A stretch of 64,000 nt of DNA from CALODL01 sp942492115 (GTDB lineage: Bacteria; Planctomycetota; Phycisphaerae; UBA1845; CAIVHJ01): NCBI GenBank assembly GCA_942492115.1, contig CALODL010000033.1, positions 496,001-560,000 of the forward strand, read 5' to 3'. The position numbers and the translations under genes were made by a program. Below, one piece after another: positions 35,404 to 44,006 of this stretch. The notes beneath the pieces were generated by a model. That model saw only the letters and a list, made by a program, of their open reading frames with translations, was not told the DNA's origin and ran no database searches. The first letter of the stretch is position 1, and each line of letters opens with the position of its first letter.

Positions 35404-36351
35404 TCACTGGACGCTATCGGCAATCAAGCCCGTAATCTTCGAGACGACGTGGGTGCACCGCTCATGGTCCGGGAATTCCTGCTCGAGGCGCTCGATGAGC
35501 GGGAGGACCCGGGTCCGCCGCTGCGCGCGCGGTGCGTCTGCCGTGGCGTAGAACAGGGCCAGGTCCGCCACTGCCCAGAAAAACTCCGGACACTCACGAA
35601 CCGCTAAAAGATAGTAACGCTCAGCCTCGACCCGCTCGCCAAGGCCGACGCAGGCCTCGGCGCGAGCGTACGCCAGCCGCCCCGGGCGCCCGGTCGACGG
35701 CCAGCGGCTCGCTCGCGTGGTGGCCGCGAGTGCCCCGGCGTGGTCACCTCGTTCCAAGAGGGCTACAGCCTGGTGGAATGTGTGTTCACGCATGCTCCTG
35801 AGAGCCTGCGTGCCGAGGGCCATGGCCAGCACGAGGGCAATCAACGCTTGCGACCACAGGCGTGCGCGACGGGATTGTGCGCGGTGGATCACGCCGCGGC
35901 GCCGGCCCCCGATGATCCAGGCCACGCCGCTGACGGCACCGAAGAGCATGATTTCGCCGAGCCCCGTGGGAAGCAGGTGGTATCGTCCCGACAGCACGTA
36001 ATCAGAGAGGGGCCACAGGGGTCGACGATCGGTCGACTGCAACGCATCGAGGAGGACATGCCCCCCCATCGAAGCCACGCTGACACACACACCCCATGTC
36101 CAGGGCGCCCGAGCCCAACGGCTGACCACCGGTCCCAGCGCTGTCCCACATACGACGACGAACAGCACTGAATGGCACGCAACCTTGGCCTCGAGGCCAC
36201 ACAGCGCCGCGGCCTGAGCCACAATGTCGGGCGCATAGGCCATCAGGACGAACACCGGGAGCCACAGGGGATGGCCTCGGCATGGGCTATCACCGGGCGT
36301 CGCCCACTGCGCGGTGGCCAGGCCGACACAGGCGTGTCCAACTACGGGCAC
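35404..36351 (-). CDS. YdjM-like membrane protein with C-terminal TPR-like region
   Basis: The first about 165 residues resemble the YdjM family of membrane-bound, metal-dependent hydrolase-like proteins: MPVVGHACVGLATA, MAYAPDIVAQ and the GGHVLLDALQSTDRRPLWPLSDY segment with conserved His and Asp. Four to five membrane helices lie between residues 25 and 190. The C-terminal about 120 residues contain tetratricopeptide-like helices (HQAVALLERGDHAGALAATTRASR and GRLAYARAEACVGLGERVEAERYYLLAV) that would bind partners outside the membrane. YdjM-type proteins in Proteobacteria are SOS-regulated, but no LexA box is seen here. The activity of the family is not well established. purU follows 39 bases downstream on the same strand. 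Confidence 0.75.
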   Translation of the reverse strand: MPVVGHACVGLATAQWATPGDSPCRGHPLWLPVFVLMAYAPDIVAQAAALCGLEAKVACHSVLFVVVCGTALGPVVSRWARAPWTWGVCVSVASMGGHVLLDALQSTDRRPLWPLSDYVLSGRYHLLPTGLGEIMLFGAVSGVAWIIGGRRRGVIHRAQSRRARLWSQALIALVLAMALGTQALRSMREHTFHQAVALLERGDHAGALAATTRASRWPSTGRPGRLAYARAEACVGLGERVEAERYYLLAVRECPEFFWAVADLALFYATADAPRAQRRTRVLPLIERLEQEFPDHERCTHVVSKITGLIADSVQ

Positions 36352-36647
36352 ATCAACTCCTTACACTCTCGACGGGCGCGCACATCGCGGCTTGAACTAC
36401 TCCACAGGTCCGATCACCGTGGCCGTCCGCGGCGTCACCAGCACATGGCATCGACCCCAAGGTGGCCTCTCGACGACAGATATTCAATGATTTTTGGAAA
36501 ACCCGGAAGAACACGCTGTTGCAGGTGTAACACTCCCGACGGGGCCTGGCAGTCCCGGAACGTGCGGCGGCGTCTGCTCCCGGGAAATGAACTCGCCACT
36601 GCGCGATCCGCCAGGTACGATTAAAACCAGACCGTGGAGGTGCGGCG

Positions 36648-37232
36648 ATGAATACAACACGGGTGACACTGCTGGAGCGTATCAAGAACCCCGCCAACAA
36701 TGCGGCCTGGGTCGAGTTCGATGCGATCTATCGCCCCATGCTGTTCCGCTTCGCGCAGGCCCGCGGCTTGAGCCATGCCGATGCCGAAGACATCGTCCAA
36801 GGGTGCATGGGGGCCATTTCCGATCACATCACGACCTTCGAATATGACCCGTCCAAAGGCCGATTCAAGGGATGGCTACGGGCCATGGTCAATAACCGCT
36901 GGCGCAACCATCTGCGCGGACGTCGCGAGCAACCGGTCGACAGCCGCGATCTCCGAGCCCTCGAATACCAGGACGAGAGTCCCGAGGAGACCTTCGATCG
37001 CGTGTGGACCCAGGAACATCTCCGCTACGCGCTACGGGCCATTCTCACAGAGGTCGACAATTCCACTGCATGTGCCTATCGGGCTTACGTCATCAACAAG
37101 GAATCCGTGCAGCACATCTGTGACACCTACGGGATGACTGCCAACCAGTTGTACAAGATCAAGTGGCGACTGACCCAACGCCTGCGTGAGAAAATGCAGG
37201 AACTGGAGGGCGCCGAGCCGACGGGCGCGTGA
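36648..37232 (+). CDS. ECF-type RNA polymerase sigma factor
   Basis: GGAGG about ten bases before the ATG. 194 residues. Region 2 (about 20-90) has FDAIYRPMLFRFAQARGLSHADAEDIVQGCMGAIS and FKGWLRAMVNNRWRNHLRGR; region 4 (about 125-190) has SVQHICDTYGMTANQLYKIKWRLTQRLREKM as a helix-turn-helix. The short alpha-helical acidic linker is typical of planctomycete ECF groups. No anti-sigma gene is adjacent; three small coiled-coil genes follow on the same strand and are possible targets or partners. It directs RNA polymerase to alternative promoters under an unknown signal. The upstream 296 bases hold no other feature I can support. Confidence 0.88.
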   Translation: MNTTRVTLLERIKNPANNAAWVEFDAIYRPMLFRFAQARGLSHADAEDIVQGCMGAISDHITTFEYDPSKGRFKGWLRAMVNNRWRNHLRGRREQPVDSRDLRALEYQDESPEETFDRVWTQEHLRYALRAILTEVDNSTACAYRAYVINKESVQHICDTYGMTANQLYKIKWRLTQRLREKMQELEGAEPTGA

Positions 37233-37265
37233 TCCAGTCCCCCTCCCCGCGCGTCGTCTCCCACG

Positions 37266-37580
37266 ATGGCCGAGCTCGAGAAGCACCGCACTTCGCTTCC
37301 GCACGAGTACAACGAACTCATCGCCAGGATGCACGCCCTCGGCGCACAACGTGAGCACATCCAGGATCTGATCATGGATCTCGAGGACCGCCTGGCCAGT
37401 CAGCCGGGCCGGTCCTCAGCAACCTGGACACCGCTGCGCCAGGCGCGGATCCGTCTGGAACGTGTGCAGACTGCATTCGCCCATGCCCAGGATGAGTTGA
37501 CCCCTCTGATGCCCCGCATGCGCCGTGTCCAACGACTGAGCGAGTTCCTCAGGAACGATGCCACAGGTCCAGGTGATTGA
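37266..37580 (+). CDS. Small cytoplasmic coiled-coil protein
   Basis: 104 residues, almost wholly helical, with two heptad-rich segments separated by a Gly/Ser/Pro turn near residue 50 (a helical hairpin). There is no signal peptide. Its pattern, an LxxxIxxLExxL segment, a turn and then a second helix with RIRLERVQTAFAHAQDEL, is shared with the two exported proteins encoded at 37757 and 38522. The start lacks a clear ribosome-binding site, but the gene begins 33 bases after the sigma factor and may be co-transcribed. Function is unknown; an oligomerisation or adaptor role is a guess. Confidence 0.6.
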   Translation: MAELEKHRTSLPHEYNELIARMHALGAQREHIQDLIMDLEDRLASQPGRSSATWTPLRQARIRLERVQTAFAHAQDELTPLMPRMRRVQRLSEFLRNDATGPGD

Positions 37581-37756
37581 ACCAGGGTGGGTGTCCGCCC
37601 GGGCATGGCCTCATACCTTGGACGAAGATGCTGGTGCTGGTTCGGAGTGCAGAATTCACGATTTCTCGGAAGACTCGACGCAGGGCGTTGTACTCTCCTC
37701 CGGCAAGCGTCGAGAGGCGACGTGAACGCGGGTGTTGATCGACGAAGGAGAACACG

Positions 37757-38152
37757 ATGAACCGGATGATCATGTGTACAGGACTGGCGTTGACCGTGGC
37801 CGCCCTCGCCCATGCGGCAACGGATGACGAGAACGAGCTACTTGCTCAGCTGGCCGTTGCCCAAAGCAACTACCATCAGGCCATTGAGACCATGCACGAT
37901 GTGGGCGTTCAGATCGCCAGCCTGGAACAACACCTCGCCGCCCTCATTCGGGCCAACACCTCCATCCTCTCGGAAGACCAGAGAATATCACACGCCAGCG
38001 AGATCAGGCGTGTACGTTGGAGGCTGGCGACCCTGCTGTTAGCGTTCGAGGACGCGGAACTGGACATGGATGAAGCGCTTGCCGACATCGAAGCGATCTA
38101 CAGGGCCATGGGTGCGTTGCACAAGGGGCCGGAGGTCGGCACGGGCGGGTAG
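37757..38152 (+). CDS. Exported small coiled-coil protein
   Basis: AAGGAGA lies seven bases before the ATG. Signal peptide MNRMIMCTGLALTVAALAHA is followed by about 110 residues that form two long helices (NELLAQLAVAQSNYHQAIETM and ISHASEIRRVRWRLATLLLAF) with a turn between. There are no cysteines in the mature part, unlike most exported proteins in this window. It resembles in layout the protein encoded at 38522. It could be periplasmic. I know of no family or function. Confidence 0.7.
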   Translation: MNRMIMCTGLALTVAALAHAATDDENELLAQLAVAQSNYHQAIETMHDVGVQIASLEQHLAALIRANTSILSEDQRISHASEIRRVRWRLATLLLAFEDAELDMDEALADIEAIYRAMGALHKGPEVGTGG

Positions 38153-38388
38153 CACGCCGGGGCAGCGCTGGCCGGGTATTGCGCCTCGAATGGAACGATC
38201 ATGATCCGGGCTCCTTTATTTTGAATTTTGATCGTTAGGCGACTCGGGTGGTTGTCGTTGACACAGCAGGCAGCAAGAAGTCGTGGCTGTCAGCAGTGTG
38301 CTCGCGTGGGACGGAAGCTGGTGATCCCACACGGGTCACCCACGCTGTAACTTGGAATACGTAGGGCTTCTTCACACCCTCGTCTGGG
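38153..38388. other. Intergenic region, candidate small RNA upstream of a terminator
   Basis: No gene can be supported. An AT-rich patch (TTTATTTTGAATTTTGATC, 38216-38234) could hold a promoter, and a very strong terminator closes the stretch at 38389-38427, about 235 bases after the previous stop. Either the terminator belongs to the coiled-coil gene with a long 3' UTR, or a separate RNA of about 150-180 nt is made here. Confidence 0.35.
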
Positions 38389-38427
38389 TCCGCCCGGCAT
38401 GGCACCGCCGGGCGGATCTCTTTTTTG
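38389..38427 (+). terminator. Strong intrinsic terminator
   Basis: A perfect ten-base stem (TCCGCCCGGC with GCCGGGCGGA) encloses an eight-base loop and is followed by TCTCTTTTTT. Confidence 0.88.
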
Positions 38428-38521
38428 TGATTTGCTGGAAGATGGTGACGGCACCGTTGTACTGCATGCGCAGACGCCGATTGGCGGCGTCAACGAGGGT
38501 TCGTTTCGCACAGGAGATCAC

Positions 38522-38917
38522 ATGATGAAGGCTCAACAACGCACGACCGTATGGGTGGCAGGCATGACGCTCGTTATGTTCACGGGAACACAAGCAACAC
38601 TGGCGGTCGACGATAAGTCAGATCTGCGCGTGGAATTGGACAATGCCATGGCCCACCTGCAACAGATTGAGCGATCGATCGACCAGATCAATGACAGTAT
38701 TGCGCAGCTTGAATCCCGCATCACCTGGCTGCACCGTGCAATGAAGGTTGCCCAGTCAACACGAGAATATTGGGCGCTCGTCGACGAGATGCGTACGGCT
38801 CAGAGCGAACTTCGAGACCTGCAGCCGAACCTCCGAAGGTACGTGCGTACTCAGGCGCAGGCTGCAAGAGAGGTCAAACGTATTCAGCGCATTCTAGAAG
38901 AATGTCCGACCTGCTAA
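38522..38917 (+). CDS. Exported small coiled-coil protein
   Basis: AGGAG five bases before ATG 38522 sets the start; the open frame further upstream runs through a terminator and is not coding. Signal peptide residues 1-29 (ends TLAVDD). The mature part is a long helical hairpin: DLRVELDNAMAHLQQIERSI, an LESRITWL segment and a basic second helix RRYVRTQAQAAREVKRIQ, ending in CPTC. The terminal CxxC is a possible thiol or metal site, absent from the sister protein at 37757. It is of similar size and design to that protein and both follow an ECF sigma gene. Function unknown. Confidence 0.7.
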   Translation: MMKAQQRTTVWVAGMTLVMFTGTQATLAVDDKSDLRVELDNAMAHLQQIERSIDQINDSIAQLESRITWLHRAMKVAQSTREYWALVDEMRTAQSELRDLQPNLRRYVRTQAQAAREVKRIQRILEECPTC

Positions 38918-38964
38918 GACCCGGGTCCGTGAACACCTGCAGATGCACGCCACAGCTACGACAA

Positions 38965-38999
38965 GAGCCCAGCCGACCGGCCGGGCTCCTTCTCTTCTT
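38965..38999 (+). terminator. Intrinsic terminator after the coiled-coil gene cluster
   Basis: GAGCCC pairs with GGGCTC, with a nested GCC/GGC stem, followed by CTTCTCTTCTTG. It lies about 47 bases after the stop at 38917 and just before the convergent GAP1-like gene's end. Confidence 0.65.
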
Positions 39000-39015
39000 G
39001 CCCCACGCACACCCG

Positions 39016-40089
39016 TCAGGACAACTGCGACCGCTCGACCCCACGCGCGTCAGCGTCTGCCGCAGCCGCGAGCACCTTGCCGCGTGTCGCGATGGCTTCG
39101 TGCAGCTGGGCCACGAGGTCGCGATACACGCCGCCGTGAGGCGTCGAGCGCGGATGACGCCCGCTCATGGCCATGAGCTCGTCGGCCGTCGCTGTGGACA
39201 CGGCTGCGAAATCGTCGCAGACCCTGGCAATCGCTGCCAGCACCTGGGCATCCTTGGTGGCAATGCGGTGGGTGAGGTCACGCAAATCACAACCGCGCCC
39301 ACCGGACCATTCTCGCTGTACGAACTCGAACCACGCACGAAACGGCGTCGCCAGCATCTGAGGTGGCTGCTCCCAGTTCATGATGCAATAGCCCTCCGGG
39401 ACCCGTTTCCCGGCATCGCCTTCGACGATGACCAGCTGAAAATCCCGAGCAGGCGAGACCTTGAGTCCGGCCGAGAACGCAATGCTGCGACGACTACCGC
39501 AGGGCAGCGCCATCATGATCCAGTTGAGTACTTCCCGAGCATTGCGCGTATTGCTGACGACAACCCGCCGCCCCTCAATGATCGCGGCCGCAATCACGGC
39601 CACACGTTGTGCATCGGTCGATGAGGGCACGACGGGAAGAACAGCAGTCGTGCACGGAAGCTGAATCGCATCGATGTTCTTGGGCGGTTTGGGATCGAAA
39701 CGTTCACCGATGACCCCGGCCAGGGCATGTTCCACGGCAACGGGAGAGCAGCCGAACAGACTGTACGTCTTTTCGTCGAGAACTGCGACGTGTGTGTACA
39801 CGCGTAATCCTCCGCGGCCAGTATGCTCTTTGCCCGCGTGCCCCGACAGACTCACACAGACTCGACCGTCCGGCAACGGATAGACGCTCGTGGCGCGGGC
39901 GTCCTGATCCTTCATGCACATGCTGTCGTGCGATGGTGACCGCCGCGTGATTTCGCGTTTGTGGTCGACATCTACGCCACCGCTGGCAGCGACGACTCGA
40001 TACCCCTCACCCATCGGCGAGCGCACGGACGTGAATACGGCTTGTTCGATCATACGGGACGACTGTCCTACAGCTGACTCAGAATCCAT
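39016..40089 (-). CDS. GTPase-associated protein 1 (GAP1)-like protein
   Basis: 357 residues. The N-terminus (IEQAVFTSVRS, then GYRVVAASGGVD) and the following CVSLSGHAGKEHTGRGGLRVYTHVAVLD segment resemble the GAP1 N-terminal and middle domains, which were described in genomic association with GTPases in prokaryotic conflict systems. The C-terminal about 200 residues are helical. It overlaps the upstream GTPase gene by 22 bases; a GGAG eight bases before ATG 40089 supports that start, and ATG 40053 is the alternative. In this family the protein is thought to act with its neighbouring GTPase, but no biochemical role is established. It is the last gene of a five-gene operon. Assigned from motif memory, so the family call should be treated as probable. 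Confidence 0.65.
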   Translation of the reverse strand: MDSESAVGQSSRMIEQAVFTSVRSPMGEGYRVVAASGGVDVDHKREITRRSPSHDSMCMKDQDARATSVYPLPDGRVCVSLSGHAGKEHTGRGGLRVYTHVAVLDEKTYSLFGCSPVAVEHALAGVIGERFDPKPPKNIDAIQLPCTTAVLPVVPSSTDAQRVAVIAAAIIEGRRVVVSNTRNAREVLNWIMMALPCGSRRSIAFSAGLKVSPARDFQLVIVEGDAGKRVPEGYCIMNWEQPPQMLATPFRAWFEFVQREWSGGRGCDLRDLTHRIATKDAQVLAAIARVCDDFAAVSTATADELMAMSGRHPRSTPHGGVYRDLVAQLHEAIATRGKVLAAAADADARGVERSQLS

Positions 40090-40949
40090 TCGAACGGCTC
40101 CATGACACCTCGAAGTGCCGTATGCAACGGCACGGGCCTGACATGATCATCTTCTTCCGAAGTCGCGTACCCCAGCGAACCTACGACACTTGATGGGAAG
40201 AACTCCACATGCTCGAAACGCGTTTCACACATGTTCCAGAAGCGGTTCAGGTTGGCCTCGACGAATCTGCGGGGGTCTTCAAAGCACCCCGGGAAGTAGT
40301 CGGCCTTCGACAGCACCACCGCAATCGGATGCGGAATCTTGCCTTTTTTGCTCTGGCCGTACATCGCGTCGATGTAGCTGAGCATTTTGAGCGCGAAAAA
40401 ATCGGGTTGCGGCGAGCCGGCCCCAGCCAGTGCTGCGTCGACCAACAGGATCACACCGCCGGACATGCTCAAGAGATTGTGAATGATCTGAAAGGTCGTT
40501 GGCGAGGTCACCTCTGCCGCAATGGCTTCACCGGCCATGTCGGGCATGACCAGATCAACCCAGTCTTCAAGGCCTTTCCGGCGCACCTGATAGTATCCCC
40601 AACCCCACTCGTTCGATTCCATGGGGGTCTTGGGCGGAAACATGCGATATGCCATGTAGCTGATCACGCGCTGCTGAAGATCGACCGAGTATGCTCCCTT
40701 GGGGATGGCCTCGAAATCATGAGCGCGATGCGACAGCATATCCAGCAAAAAACCCAGGTACACCGTCTTGCCGGCGTTTGAATCCCCCAGGATGCTAACG
40801 ATCTCAGGCTTCCTCTTTTGATCAACCGCTTCGATCGCAAGAGAAATGGGTGCATTGCATTCGTTACATTGTGCGGCGGTCATCGGGTTGATGGCCTCGC
40901 ACATGATGCACGCAACTTGCCCCGAGGGTTTCTTATAGGTGGTCGACAC
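40068..40949 (-). CDS. Zinc-ribbon-fused TRAFAC-like GTPase
   Basis: Start GTG 40949 with AGAGGAG nine bases upstream. Residues about 14-35 hold a zinc ribbon (CIMCEAINPMTAAQCNEC). The GTPase domain follows: G1/P-loop GDSNAGKTVYLG (about 55), G3 MPDMAGEA, G4 VLSKADY and a likely G5 in the PSSVVGSLGY region. The Thr of the Switch I region is not obvious. The arrangement resembles the GTPases of double-GTPase or GAP1-linked conflict systems more than translation factors. The family is expected to bind and hydrolyse GTP as a switch. It is coupled by overlap to the GAP1-like gene and follows the formylglycine-enzyme-like gene by 27 bases. There is no membrane segment, so it is cytoplasmic. Confidence 0.8.
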   Translation of the reverse strand: MSTTYKKPSGQVACIMCEAINPMTAAQCNECNAPISLAIEAVDQKRKPEIVSILGDSNAGKTVYLGFLLDMLSHRAHDFEAIPKGAYSVDLQQRVISYMAYRMFPPKTPMESNEWGWGYYQVRRKGLEDWVDLVMPDMAGEAIAAEVTSPTTFQIIHNLLSMSGGVILLVDAALAGAGSPQPDFFALKMLSYIDAMYGQSKKGKIPHPIAVVLSKADYFPGCFEDPRRFVEANLNRFWNMCETRFEHVEFFPSSVVGSLGYATSEEDDHVRPVPLHTALRGVMEPFEWILSQL

Positions 40950-40976
40950 TGCGGTGGTCTCCTCTACTTCGGCTTG

Positions 40977-41975
40977 CTATTCGCCAACCTCGGCGGTCGG
41001 CAGATCCATGGCGCAACGGAATCCGACGTTGTGCACGCGGGCGAGCGCGCCCAATCCTGAGCGGAACGTTCCCGTTGCTTGCCACGGGAAATAGGTGTCG
41101 TAGGCCCCGCCGCGAATGCACTTCAACAGCGTCTCGCCGACGATGTCGTTACCTTCCTCGTCACGGCATTCCAAATCGTCATCCACCCATTCCCAGGTGT
41201 TGCCGATCAACTGCAGGACGCCATTCGGTGCCGCCCCGTTCTCGCAGGCGTTGACGGGAACAGTGTCGGCAAACCCACTCGACCAGATGTTACAGAAGTC
41301 GAGTTCGAGGGCATCGCCCCACGGGTATCGCCGCGCCGAGTTGTCTGCCGAACGGATCCGCCACGTGGCGGCCATCTGCCATTCAGCCTCTCTCGGCATT
41401 CGATAGCCTGCCCATCGGCAATAGGCCGCAGCTTCGTGGTATGAAATACCCACGACCGGATGGTCAGCGCGACGATGATCATGGCGTCCGGAGCGCCAGA
41501 AGCACGGCCCCGAATGACCGGTCAAATCCGTAAACCCGATGATGTGGGCCCACACGTCCTCGGGCCACAAGTCGAGCATCTCGTATGCACCGCTGTCGAC
41601 GAACATCTGGAATTCAGCGTTGGTCACGGCACAGCGGGCCAACAAGAATGGATTGGTATCGACATCGTCCTCTTCACACCCGGGGCCGTCATTGATTGAC
41701 TTGGGAATCGAGACGAACCCTTCGGGCACGAGGCCGAACTTCAGATCGATGGCGCCCAGCGCTTCCTGGAACACGGCGTTGTAGCTCGGTTGCTTGCGAA
41801 ACGACGGGTTGTCCACAATGTGACCGTAGCGGCCGTAGAACGCGGCACAGGCCAGGTCACCCTCGGGCGGTGGTATCCGCGGAGCCGCTTCAAATACGAC
41901 AGCAGGGGCGGCCGCAGCCGGTGGTTCTGGTGCGGGTTCAGCGCGCTTTTTGCGTGAAAATAACTTCAAGGCCAT
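40977..41975 (-). CDS. Formylglycine-generating-enzyme (SUMF1)-like domain protein, likely inactive
   Basis: Start at ATG 41975 with GGAGA six bases upstream. After a basic, Ala/Pro-rich lead (residues 1-40) the FGE-sulfatase fold spans about 90-330: the signature parts include NPFLLARCAVTNAEFQMFVDSG, PVVGISYHEAAAYCRWAGYRMPREAEWQMAA, YPWGDALELDFCN, VNACENGAAPNGVLQLIGNTWEWVDD and GFRCAMDLP. The copper-binding cysteine pair that active enzymes have just after the RGGS motif is absent: the segment reads RGGAYDTYFPWQATGTFRSG. The fold is therefore probably used for binding, as in the variable FGE-like proteins of conflict systems. It sits between a coiled-coil gene (52 bases upstream) and the GTPase gene. 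Confidence 0.85.
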   Translation of the reverse strand: MALKLFSRKKRAEPAPEPPAAAAPAVVFEAAPRIPPPEGDLACAAFYGRYGHIVDNPSFRKQPSYNAVFQEALGAIDLKFGLVPEGFVSIPKSINDGPGCEEDDVDTNPFLLARCAVTNAEFQMFVDSGAYEMLDLWPEDVWAHIIGFTDLTGHSGPCFWRSGRHDHRRADHPVVGISYHEAAAYCRWAGYRMPREAEWQMAATWRIRSADNSARRYPWGDALELDFCNIWSSGFADTVPVNACENGAAPNGVLQLIGNTWEWVDDDLECRDEEGNDIVGETLLKCIRGGAYDTYFPWQATGTFRSGLGALARVHNVGFRCAMDLPTAEVGE

Positions 41976-42027
41976 TGAGTTTCTCCGACTGCCCCGTCCC
42001 TCCGGCAACAGTGTGGTCCGCTATCGA

Positions 42028-43083
42028 TCAACCGGCGCCCACGGCACGGCGCTTTGCATCGCGACACAATTTCTGGAAACGCTCCAGTGACGCACGCGCT
42101 TTCTTGTCTTCGACCTTGGGCAGGTTCGCCTCGGCCTTGCCTGCATCGCCAGTCTTCTGCGCCTCATCGCCCCCGTAGGCCGGCAGCAGATCGTTGCGCT
42201 GCTCACCAAGCTTCTGCAGTTCACCCTGGAGCTGTTTCTCGAGCTCAACAAGGCCACGGCTCGTGACTTCCAGCTGGTTCTTCTTTTGATCCCACTCGGA
42301 CTGCATGTTGTCCAACTGAACCTGGCGTTTGTCGAGTTCGCTGGTCCGTTGCTCGAGGGCTGCCGCCATTCCCTGAAGCTCATTCTCGCGGGCCTTGAGC
42401 TGGTTGAGCTGCTCGCTCATGTCCTGATTGCGCTGCGTGAGCGTCTGTTCCATCTGCTCGCGCTGTGTGTCCATCTCATTGCGGGCGGTGACCAGGCCAT
42501 TGTGTTGGGCCTCGAGATCTTGACGCTGCTTGTCCAATTGCTGAGTGGCCGCGCTGATTTGTTTGGCCGAATCATCAAGACGCTTCCGCTCCCCTTCGAG
42601 CGCCTGCGTCTGTTTGTCAAGCTCCTGGCGCGACGCTTCGAGCTGAGCACTGAGCTGTTTGAGTTCTTTCTCTCGGGCTTGGAGATCCGAATCTCGGACC
42701 CCGGTTTGCTCAGCCATCGTTTCGAAATCGCTGACGCGCTTCTGGAAGTCGGCACTGCGGCTCTCATGTTCTTGACGCATGGACTCGAGACGCTGAATCT
42801 CTTGTGCGCACGTCTGCTCGCGAGCCGCCACCTCTTTCTCACGCGTTTCGTAAGTCTCACACAGTTCGGTCTCGCGCTGACTGAGCTGCGTACTTTCATT
42901 GGCCAGGCACTGGTGGTACTCGTCCAAAGCATTTCTGCATTCACCAAGCGCTTCGGCCCGGGCCGCCAGCAGCTGGCGGAGTCCGGTCATGGCCGAAATG
43001 ACCTCCTGACCGAGCGACTGGAGCTGATCCACTCCGGCCGGTGCGCCGTTGTCTTTGCCTTCGTTCGTTTTCGCACGACTCAT
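42028..43083 (-). CDS. Long coiled-coil protein
   Basis: Start at ATG 43083, with AAGGAG six bases upstream and an ATGA overlap with the stop of the preceding gene. Nearly the whole 351 residues are charged heptad repeats (for example LSQRETELCETYETREKEVAAREQ, then LEASRQELDKQTQALEGERKRLD), rich in Glu, Gln and Lys, with no membrane segment or signal peptide. The C-terminal about 50 residues break the pattern and are basic. This is a structural or bridging protein by composition, the scaffold-type component of the operon. Sequence similarity to SMC- or filament-like proteins would reflect composition only. Confidence 0.8.
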   Translation of the reverse strand: MSRAKTNEGKDNGAPAGVDQLQSLGQEVISAMTGLRQLLAARAEALGECRNALDEYHQCLANESTQLSQRETELCETYETREKEVAAREQTCAQEIQRLESMRQEHESRSADFQKRVSDFETMAEQTGVRDSDLQAREKELKQLSAQLEASRQELDKQTQALEGERKRLDDSAKQISAATQQLDKQRQDLEAQHNGLVTARNEMDTQREQMEQTLTQRNQDMSEQLNQLKARENELQGMAAALEQRTSELDKRQVQLDNMQSEWDQKKNQLEVTSRGLVELEKQLQGELQKLGEQRNDLLPAYGGDEAQKTGDAGKAEANLPKVEDKKARASLERFQKLCRDAKRRAVGAG

Positions 43084-43682
43084 TTTCCGCTCCTTCGCCA
43101 CCAGCGACGTTGACTCGACTCAGGCTCTTGGGCCTGTTGCGCGATGATTTCATCCCTCAGTTCGCGGACGCTGCGGCTGCTGTCCAGCCGGCGTCTGATC
43201 CTGATTTCCATTCGCAGCTTGGGATCGAGTGATTCGAGGAGTTCACGGTCCTCAGCACTCAACTCCCGCGTGCTACTGCGAACAGGTTCCTCCTGACAAA
43301 GCGTGTCGGCCTCCGCATGCAGCTCAAGCGGAGTTGTGTCGACGCGGACTTCTTCAACCGGCTCAGCGGGCACGTCTTCAGCTACACCAGGCTCATCCCG
43401 TGCTGAATCCTGTTCCGCAGCCAGATCGTCAATGACCTCACAGCATGGCTCCGCGGTTGGCTCTTCGGCAGGCATGGCCGCCTCAACCGCTGGCGGTTCC
43501 GCATGCACCGTCGATGTCACCTCAGCCACCGCAGCGGCCTCGTTGGTGAACGCGTCATGAACCGCTCCAACGGCGTTGATCCAGGCAGTCATCCTGGAAT
43601 CAAGGGTCGTCAGCAGCTCATCGATCGCCCCATCCTCGGCGGGTATCTCGATAGGTTGTGTTGGCATGTGTGGCTTGGACAT
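43080..43682 (-). CDS. Acidic low-complexity protein, first gene of the GAP1/GTPase operon
   Basis: Start chosen at ATG 43682 because AGAGGA lies a few bases upstream; GTG 43739 would add 19 residues and has no such site. About 200 residues rich in Ala, Glu, Val and Pro, mostly acidic. A short helical part near the start (EDGAIDELLTTLDSRMTAWINAVGAVHDAFT) and a basic helical end (LRMEIRIRRRLDSSRSVRELRDEI...) flank a disordered-looking centre. The end may bind the coiled-coil partner. Family unknown. It overlaps the coiled-coil gene by four bases and diverges from the HD-GYP gene across about 320 bases, where the operon promoter must lie. Confidence 0.7.
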   Translation of the reverse strand: MSKPHMPTQPIEIPAEDGAIDELLTTLDSRMTAWINAVGAVHDAFTNEAAAVAEVTSTVHAEPPAVEAAMPAEEPTAEPCCEVIDDLAAEQDSARDEPGVAEDVPAEPVEEVRVDTTPLELHAEADTLCQEEPVRSSTRELSAEDRELLESLDPKLRMEIRIRRRLDSSRSVRELRDEIIAQQAQEPESSQRRWWRRSGK

Positions 43683-44006
43683 AGATCCTCTCGAGACCTT
43701 TGTCACGGTAGGCGGCTCAGCCGCCGGTTTTATCTTCACCCGAGTACAACGTAGCGCCTTTGACGAACGAGTCTGACGTACGCGGCGTTTTCACTCAACG
43801 CAACCTCTACGCGGGACGAAGACACAGTCTCAATTCGAGAACGCCTGAACTATACAATCCGCGTGCAGCCACGAACGACGTTTTTGCTTGCGACCGTGTT
43901 ATGGGGCACACACTCGTCCGATATGCGCCATGACAAATTAGTCATTCTCTACTCCTGCATAACCGATCCTTGATGACGTTAGGGGAACCTCCTTGGAACG
44001 CCGCTC

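Noticed and set aside
39016..43739. Diversity-generating retroelement linked to the FGE-like gene
   Set aside because: FGE-like proteins are common retroelement targets, but there is no reverse transcriptase gene and no template/variable repeat pair that I can see in the window.
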